A program made the translations under genes and the position numbers. DNA of 13,457 nucleotides, from the NCBI GenBank assembly GCA_014885115.2, contig WKLE02004012.1:1-13457 (forward strand), given 5' to 3'. The notes under the pieces were generated by a model. The model did no database searches. It saw only the letters and a program-made list of their open reading frames with translations, and was not told the origin of the DNA. How positions within the stretch are numbered: the first letter of the stretch is position 1; every line of letters begins with the position of its first letter. Positions 7,930 through 13,457 of this stretch are shown piece after piece. Source of the stretch: Asterionellopsis glacialis (lineage: Eukaryota; Bacillariophyta; Plagiogrammaphyceae; Rhaphoneidales; Asterionellopsidaceae).

Positions 7930-8652
7930 ATGTGCTGGTCGTCACAAGTTTCATTTGCATTTGCATTGCTAGACTTAACAATACTCGTGACATTATTATG
8001 GCGACGGAGAGAATCTGATTATATCTATGCTGTTATACTAGTCCCACTTGCGGGACAAGAAATTTGTCAAATGATCCTTTGGGTTATGGAGGCTCCGTCA
8101 ACACAAACCTGTTATCCGATGAATCGAATATTCTCATTTTTTGCTGTAATTTGTGCCGATATGGTTCCTATCCCGGTATTGGTTCTAAGTAGTTGTAGAA
8201 GGACTTCCACAGGATCGCCATCTTTTCGAAGCAGCGGAAACAAAGCCCTTTTCTGGGGGTGGACATTTTGGATACTACAAGCGATTATCCTTTGGATTTC
8301 AGTATTCACGACAAGGACGTATTGTGTAGGATTAGGGCCCAATCATCATCAGATATGGATTGGCGACAAAGCATTATATGAATTTGGTGGATATACTCTT
8401 TACCTCATAGGGTTAGGAATCTATGTTCTTGTCTGCGATCTTGCTTTAGTATCAGTTGAATTTCCCGGAAATGAAAGGTTCTGGATGTTGTTTGTTGTTA
8501 CGGGTCTATGGCTCATCTCTTCATCAATGTACTACAGAACTCTTGAAAGTGGAAGTATCTACTGTTGGTCGTCGTTTTTTGTTGGTCTATATGCATTATT
8601 TAAGTCTTGGCTCAAACCTCGGAAGTATCTTGGTCGTCATGTATCAAAATAA
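7930..8652 (+). CDS. Seven-helix membrane protein starting MCWS, function unknown
   Basis: 240 residues in one exon. The start is fixed by in-frame stops (TAA TAA) a few codons upstream and by the MCWSSQVS opening. Hydrophobic segments lie at about 7-24, 31-52, 66-88, 105-126, 151-176, 182-200 and 209-228, giving seven predicted helices and a basic C-terminal tail (KPRKYLGRHVSK). Other features are LVPLAGQEICQMILW in helix 2, Cys61/Cys75 around helix 3, and GPNHHQIWIG (136-145) in the loop before helix 5. From memory, proteins with an MCW[SN] start, a 'LP.A.QE..Q..LW' second helix and a 'GP..H..W' loop occur in many protists and in large DNA viruses of algae as an uncharacterised family; I assign this gene there tentatively. 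The frame is undamaged. The gene is convergent with the transporter to its right. Confidence 0.85.
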   Translation: MCWSSQVSFAFALLDLTILVTLLWRRRESDYIYAVILVPLAGQEICQMILWVMEAPSTQTCYPMNRIFSFFAVICADMVPIPVLVLSSCRRTSTGSPSFRSSGNKALFWGWTFWILQAIILWISVFTTRTYCVGLGPNHHQIWIGDKALYEFGGYTLYLIGLGIYVLVCDLALVSVEFPGNERFWMLFVVTGLWLISSSMYYRTLESGSIYCWSSFFVGLYALFKSWLKPRKYLGRHVSK

Positions 8653-8969
8653 GACACAAGTACCGAGTCCACTTCCTGAGAACGTTTCCAGCAGTCGGCT
8701 TTTGTAACACTTAATCAAAACGTGTTTGGCCTTCTCTCAATACAGTAGTCACACTTCTCAAAATGGGGATGTCAATAAGTGATAAAGGCTTCATTTCAAA
8801 ATAGATATCACTAATAATATTGCTACCTTTATGAAAATTTCAATGAATGCATTGTTTACAAAGTCAATTCTCCAGGGACTGTTATTGACAGATACCTGTA
8901 TAAATATCAATACCCTACTTGAAGCAGGTATTCCCAAATAAACTGAGAATGTTTCTCAAGAATAGGTGT
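8653..8969. other. Convergent intergenic spacer (317 bp)
   Basis: The 3' ends of two genes face each other here. No gene was seen. A 7-bp inverted pair, ATACCTG (about 8892) and CAGGTAT (about 8926), might form a weak hairpin. 3' UTRs and poly(A) sites must fall in this stretch, but no strong signal stands out. Confidence 0.5.
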
Positions 8970-11189
8970 TCAGTCTCCCTTAACCTTTACAACTGAAAGT
9001 CGCCCTCCTAGGGATATTTCTGATAGCATCGAAGTTATTTCGTGTGAAGTGTCGTCGCCTTCTAGATCAATGAAATTATTCAGAATCTTAATCCTTCTTA
9101 GTAGATAATCCTCTATATGCTCAGATGTAACTTTGTCATGCTCTGTCAATCTTGGAAATGCTGTCATTATCATATGCTTTAATAATATTGATGACTCCCC
9201 TGGATGGTATCCATTGTCCAATAGATAATCTGAGAACCACTCACCAACCTCTCTCTTTGCTCGAAGCGTCCCTTCCTCGTCATCATACATAGCATTGATA
9301 CTGTCTGCCAGTAAAGCCCGTGCCTCGGGGCGGCTTTTTACAAGGATTAACTGTTCCTTGGCCATCTTTTTAAGAATGCTGTACTCCTTTACAACGTGTT
9401 CGTGCTCAACACTAAGAAAGTATGAATCATCTTGGTAGTCCCCATACTTAGTCATAAGACAAGGATCTCCCCTCTCAATTCGTTTTAAATTCGTTCTAAA
9501 TAAAACGTCCGATGGAACATATTCTGCAAGTTCTACTTTGTTCATTACAACGTCTTCGTCTTCAACGAAGTCAGTCGCCGCATCGTCTTCGGTGCTTGAT
9601 GCCGCAGGGCCCAAAATTGGATGAAAAGTTAGAGGTAAATTAACAAGGGTGGCTAAAAAGCTGAAACCAGCTGAGGTCCAAAAACAAGCGATGTCCCCAA
9701 TCTCATCATATAGAATGCTGAACAAAAAGGGAGCTAATGCACCCGAAAATTGCATTGTTGTTACATTGATTCCTTGGATGTAGCCACGCTGGTCGGCAGG
9801 TGTTATTCTAATATAATCAACCAAAAAGAAAATAAAAGCGTTAGATATTCGCAGAAGTAATTTACTATAAAGATGAAACTTTGAATTGCGTTTTGTAAAA
9901 ACGTACCTATCAAGCATAGGACCAGTGGACAACTGACTAATAACCGAAAGAGGGAAACCGCAATACAATATGAGAATAAAAATAGCAAAAGTTGTTGTTG
10001 TTGGTTCAATCCGAGATATGTAAAGCAAAGCAATGGTAACGAAGCCAGTGAACGTATTGGCCACGGAACAAGAAAGAGCTGGACCGTATCGTTTAAAAAA
10101 AATTGGTGATAGAAATACACCAGGAATCACAACGAAAGAAACGCAGACAAAAATATATTTGTATGCACTCTCACTCATGATTGGTGACAATCCTTTTTCA
10201 ACAAAATCAGCATGGTAGACATCAAACATGAGAGGTGCTAGACATAGTGGAATGAGTCCTACTGATCCAAAATTGTCAGTAAGGGCTCCAAAGATAATAT
10301 TCCATAACATTCGCTTATCGACTTTTTCTGGGTCTTGACATTGATCTTGAGGACCATTACTGGCAAATTGTGTCTGTGATTTTGCACTTTTTCGGAATAT
10401 TTCTTTGTCTGGTTCTATCAAGAAGAATACACAAAGAACACCAGCAACTGTCAAAAAAGAAGCAGAAACCCAAAGAGGGACAAATAAGTTGTTTGATGAT
10501 ATCAAGGCTGCGATGATACCCCCTCCAGCCCTTCCGACAAGATTGAAAGCCATGACTTCTCCACTTGCTGCATCTTTCTGCCTTCTATCGGTATGCACGT
10601 CAGACATGTAAGCTAGTGAAACAGCTACAATTGGTGAACACAAACCGCTGCAGAAGCTCATAATGTTGAATAACCAAAATGAATCCGTCAGAAAGTATGT
10701 GATGATCGTAACGACAGCATTCATGAATAGACTAGTGACAATCACAGCTTTCCTGCCGTGTGTATCGGAGATCTTACCCCCAACAACACTTGCTACTGCA
10801 CCTCCGAGATCTTTTGTTAAAGTGAGGAAGTAGACCGCTGCGGAAAAGCCTAAAGGAGATGTGCTATCAAACGAGTCGGGATGACCACCAGACCTTGCCA
10901 TGATTGGATAGTTGGGCCCCAAAATTAAAAGGTTGATCGCATCACTTATGACAGCTATTTTTAATGCTGTCAATGATCTTTTCATGGTTCTTGAATCGGT
11001 GTAAAGACTCAGTTGAGGAGTCCAGACATTTTTTTCTGTGTTGAGAGATTTGGTTGATTCATGGAGAAGTTGAAGCCGATTACGTTTACTACGATATTGT
11101 CCTGCCTCAAGCTTCTTCGTTGAGATATCATCGTTTATGTTACCTAGATCTGCTTCGTCAGTGGCAACTTTGGTTGGCAACTTCGTCAT
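8970..11189 (-). CDS. Major facilitator superfamily transporter with long cytosolic C-terminus (one in-frame intron)
   Basis: The ATG is at 11187-11189. The unspliced frame has 739 codons; removing the 99-nt intron at 9808-9906 leaves 706 residues. Residues 1-73 are a polar cytosolic N-terminus. Helices begin at about 75 (IAVISDAINLLILGPNYPIM). The MFS signature loop between helices 2 and 3 is GGKISDTHGRKAV (137-149), followed by SFCSGLCSPIVAVSLAYMSD (178-197) and FNLVGRAGGGIIAALI (215-230). A charged central loop spans about 259-296, and the second six-helix bundle about 297-527 in unspliced numbering. Residues about 528-739 form a soluble acidic/helical tail with no motif I recognise. The substrate cannot be told from sequence; the first half recalls TetA-like drug:H+ antiporters in signature only. 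Family proteins are usually 400-550 residues, so both the N-terminus and especially the tail are extensions. Confidence 0.9.
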   Translation of the reverse strand: MTKLPTKVATDEADLGNINDDISTKKLEAGQYRSKRNRLQLLHESTKSLNTEKNVWTPQLSLYTDSRTMKRSLTALKIAVISDAINLLILGPNYPIMARSGGHPDSFDSTSPLGFSAAVYFLTLTKDLGGAVASVVGGKISDTHGRKAVIVTSLFMNAVVTIITYFLTDSFWLFNIMSFCSGLCSPIVAVSLAYMSDVHTDRRQKDAASGEVMAFNLVGRAGGGIIAALISSNNLFVPLWVSASFLTVAGVLCVFFLIEPDKEIFRKSAKSQTQFASNGPQDQCQDPEKVDKRMLWNIIFGALTDNFGSVGLIPLCLAPLMFDVYHADFVEKGLSPIMSESAYKYIFVCVSFVVIPGVFLSPIFFKRYGPALSCSVANTFTGFVTIALLYISRIEPTTTTFAIFILILYCGFPLSVISQLSTGPMLDRYVFTKRNSKFHLYSKLLLRISNAFIFFLVDYIRITPADQRGYIQGINVTTMQFSGALAPFLFSILYDEIGDIACFWTSAGFSFLATLVNLPLTFHPILGPAASSTEDDAATDFVEDEDVVMNKVELAEYVPSDVLFRTNLKRIERGDPCLMTKYGDYQDDSYFLSVEHEHVVKEYSILKKMAKEQLILVKSRPEARALLADSINAMYDDEEGTLRAKREVGEWFSDYLLDNGYHPGESSILLKHMIMTAFPRLTEHDKVTSEHIEDYLLRRIKILNNFIDLEGDDTSHEITSMLSEISLGGRLSVVKVKGD
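9808..9906 (-). other. Stop-free 99-nt intron in the MFS gene
   Basis: Minus strand: donor AG|GTACGT (9907/9906), acceptor TTATATTAG (ends at 9808), branch-like CTAAC about 45 bases upstream of the acceptor, and a T-rich tract before it. The length is 33 codons without a stop, so the ORF stays open if it is retained. Splicing keeps Arg (AG|A) and joins GPMLDR to ITPADQRGYIQG, a more natural MFS loop than the Lys/Phe-rich 33-residue insert. Confidence 0.85.
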
Positions 11190-12817
11190 TTCGAGTGATA
11201 AGCCTCTAACTTTTTATAGCTTTGTCTATCTACGGTATCTTACTATGTGGTTGTCTCAGAGAGAGGAAAGGAAAATAATACACAATATATCAAACTTGAA
11301 ATGAAGTCATCCACAATTTGAAACTGTGCGCTCAGAAATTTTGTTGTTCTATTATTTATTGGGAAGGAGTTGTGGAGAACGAGAGATCTCAGCATGTGTA
11401 GGTCCTACCTCATACAGTAAAAAAAGGCTTTCAGGTCTAATGGCAGGTGTTCCTTGAAAACCCGAACTTTCGAGGAAAGTAACAGAGGTACCGTACCTTT
11501 TACTACAGTAATCTCTAGAAGAAGTATTTTTTTGTGGGACTTGACTGCTCGCAGTTATTAAATAATATAATAGGACCTATCAATATTTCTTAAGATGTCT
11601 TGTGAACAACATATTCAAAACTTACATTTTATTATTAAGTACCAGGTACTATACAGGGTAAAGTAGCTAGTAATCTTGATTCCATGGAATCCTACTACCT
11701 GGTACTGTACGAGTATCGGTACAATTGATGGGAAGCGCCTATCGGTATTCAAATAATTATTGGCTACTGTTAACGTCAGTTCGGATTGTTACCGTTGAGA
11801 CATACATACTGTCACGATCCGAACATTAAGTTGAAGTTGTTTTCTTGTTGATAATTAGATTACTACCGGTAACGATCATTTATCTTGAAAAAATTGTATT
11901 GTGTACCAGCTAAATTGAAATAGTTCAAAGTCGTACCTGCAGGTACCTGATTCCGATAGAAATAATATCTCGAGTAACAACTTTAATACCAGCTACCTTG
12001 TACAAAACTAGGACCTTAGGACTACTAATTAGACTACTGTACCTGGTACCGGTAGGGCAAGGACTTACCAGGTAATACCTTCTTGGACTATGGTCCTTGC
12101 AGATGCTGTACGACGGGTACCCAGGTAGTGGGTACCGGGAATCAAGTAGGCCCAACAGTGCTAGCAATACCGGTATGTAAAGTTTCAGCTGTGTTTCTGC
12201 TTAACAAGTTCTATATGACTTGTGTGTACCTGGTACAGTTAGAAATAGTGTTACCTATTCAGTTTCCTACCGTACTTGAGCTTCGTAGGACTGAAGGACG
12301 CTTTCACGACGTGTTCTTCCGCCTGTTTTTCTGGTTTCACGTGACTGAGAAGCCTGATGCGGAACCTTCATCTTCTGGCGAGGAACTCCCAGGCCTCTCC
12401 GCTCCCCCTCGGCGGCGGCTAGAAACTTTCAGTCCTACCGTAGTCCTCCTCTGTCTCTTTGAACACGTCTGTTTTGTATGTAGATAGTCCTACTCCAACT
12501 CCTTCTCCTACTTGCGATTACCGGTATTTTTTAAATACTATTTCTGGTTACAGACAGTACAGGTAGGTCCTACCGGTAGTAAGTAGTACTAGTTGGGACC
12601 CTCTGGGAATTAAGGAGCAAGCTGTGTGAAGACAGTGTAATAAAGGCGTCCTTTTGGTCGATCGTTCCGACGGTGTTGAAATCTGTTGGAATTGTTCTGA
12701 GCAGAAGAAATCCTAAATACCTAAAAACTTGGCGGCATTGCAAACCTTCCTTTATCTCATTTTGTAATCTGATTGTAGAAGAGTGTAAAAATTACGAACT
12801 GTCAAGTAGAGAAAACT
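11190..12817. other. Repeat-rich intergenic stretch (1.6 kb)
   Basis: No supported gene. It contains the promoter of the MFS gene at its left end, where minus-strand TATAAAAA lies at 11211-11218. It also holds many palindromic words: GTAGGTCCTAC at 11398-11408 and 12563-12573, GTACCAGGTAC at 11639-11649, TACCGGTA at 12047-12054, GGGTACCC at 12115-12122, ATACCGGTAT at 12167-12176 and CTACCGGTAG at 12570-12579. The part at 12290-12430 is clearly richer in G+C than its surroundings and is open in the plus frame 12083-12487, but the predicted peptide is unconvincing; it may be a remnant of a mobile element. The stretch at 12600-12817 probably holds the promoter of the last gene. Confidence 0.55.
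11678..11691. repeat. 14-bp perfect palindrome
   Basis: GATTCCATGGAATC reads the same on both strands and is followed within 20 bases by TACCTGGTAC. It lies in non-coding sequence and may be a protein-binding site or a remnant of the local palindromic repeats. Confidence 0.7.
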
Positions 12818-13457
12818 ATGGTGTCGTCGTCGTCGCAAGAATTCGAAACTCATGAAAATGATGAAATAAAGTGAGTGTGCAATCCCGGCAAAAACGACAG
12901 AGAGAGAGAGGGAGAAAGCGAGTCAGTTGTCATTTTTTTCCAGAGAATCACGAGTGTTTCTAATCTGCAAGTTTGTGTCTTTTATTCCTGGTCAACTCCT
13001 TTATCTCCTTTTCTTGTTGAAAATCAAAATTATTATCAAAGTCGATCGTTTTTAATACCACCTAATCCACTATTGCTCGTATCAAGTGAACTCCTTAGTA
13101 TCGTTGCTTTGATATTAGCCAATTTCTCAGTAATGACATGCAATTACGTCAAAGTCCAAGTACCATTTGTCATGGATGATATTGAAGTTGGTTTTATGTT
13201 TCGTCAACAAATCCAATGTGATGTTAATTTATTTGCATCGGAAGCATATTACTGTACAATCAACGAACAATGTCAATCCTACCTCGAAGAGAGTGCAGAT
13301 GGGAGTGAATATCTGAGTTTTTATGAGGGTCATGATGCATCCGCGTGGAGATCTGGACGTGCCTTGGCGTTTACATCATTGGCTATTGGCCTTGTAGGTG
13401 TTGTTACGATCATGTTGTCCACCACAGTCATGTCCTGGCCTTTTTTACAACAAAAAC
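12818..13457 (+). CDS. Probable multi-pass membrane protein, 5' part only
   Basis: The proposed start is ATG 12818-12820 (A at -3), encoding a polar, acidic N-terminus (MVSSSSQEFETHENDEI) that ends at a GTGAGT donor (12871). The frame open to the right edge reads FLIPPNPLLLVSS, then a helix ELLSIVALILANFSVMTC. A roughly 70-residue loop follows with four cysteines (QCD, YYCT, EQCQ region) and acidic residues, then a second helix ALAFTSLAIGLVGVVTIML and a polar turn at the window edge. The layout recalls small four-helix (tetraspan-like) proteins that are abundant in diatoms; this is an inference from topology. The region 13133 to the right edge is confidently coding. The join between exon 1 and the rest is uncertain, and an alternative start at ATG 13133 is possible. 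Confidence 0.6.
12871..13041 (+). other. Intron 1 of the right-edge gene (acceptor uncertain)
   Basis: The donor GTGAGT is at 12871-12876. To keep the downstream membrane-protein frame, the acceptor must end an AG followed by the third base of a codon. TATCAAAG ending at 13041, with a pyrimidine tract upstream (about 12995-13020), fits. AGAG ending at 12945 also fits, whereas the strong-looking TTTTTTTCCAG ending at 12943 would lead to a stop (TAA about 13052). A purine run of GA repeats (12898-12920) lies inside the intron. Confidence 0.4.

Noticed and set aside
9803..10120. Second minus-strand frame overlapping the MFS gene
   Set aside because: A hydrophobic shadow of transmembrane codons in another frame, with no independent support.
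12083..12487. 134-codon plus-strand open frame in the right-hand gap
   Set aside because: It begins within palindromic repeats, has no recognisable domain and no convincing start context. The G+C-rich part (12290-12430) might be an element remnant, but I could not identify one.

Overview
The window looks like a piece of nuclear genome from a stramenopile alga, most likely a diatom. The reasons are short GT-AG introns (99 and 153 bp, and one of uncertain length), AT-leaning sequence, a proline/serine repeat (SEVPSSS / FPSEVPSSS type) of the kind common in diatom surface proteins, a cysteine-rich CTSDTDCDD module next to it, and intergenic DNA rich in short palindromic words (GTAGGACC, TACCGGTA, TACCTGGTA). 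No prokaryotic operon structure, rRNA, tRNA or CRISPR array was seen.

Layout from left to right. At 1-2402 (minus) lies the 5' part of a two-exon gene. It encodes a signal peptide, a LSMT-type SET domain and a spermidine-synthase-like Rossmann domain in one chain, and runs off the left edge. A divergent spacer (2403-3206) holds a 13-bp inverted repeat. A plus-strand gene at 3207-4307 encodes a basic, then Thr/Ser-rich protein with a weak resemblance to BCL7-type SWI/SNF subunits. After a 671-bp gap comes a decayed minus-strand gene (4979-6650) for a reprolysin-like (M12B-type) metalloprotease with cysteine-rich and PS-repeat modules. It has three in-frame stops, at least three frameshifts and no HExxH motif. 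Next is a repeat-rich stretch (6651-7929), then an intact seven-helix membrane protein beginning MCWS (7930-8652, plus). Convergent with it is a long MFS transporter (8970-11189, minus) containing a stop-free 99-nt intron. A second repeat-rich gap (11190-12817) leads to the 5' end of a probable multi-pass membrane protein (12818 to the right edge, plus).

The genes do not form an obvious pathway. The points of most interest are the SET/aminopropyltransferase-like fusion, the hidden in-frame intron in the transporter, the decayed protease with its catalytic helix missing, and the two zones of palindromic repeats that avoid coding sequence. All family assignments come from reading motifs by eye; no database search was run.
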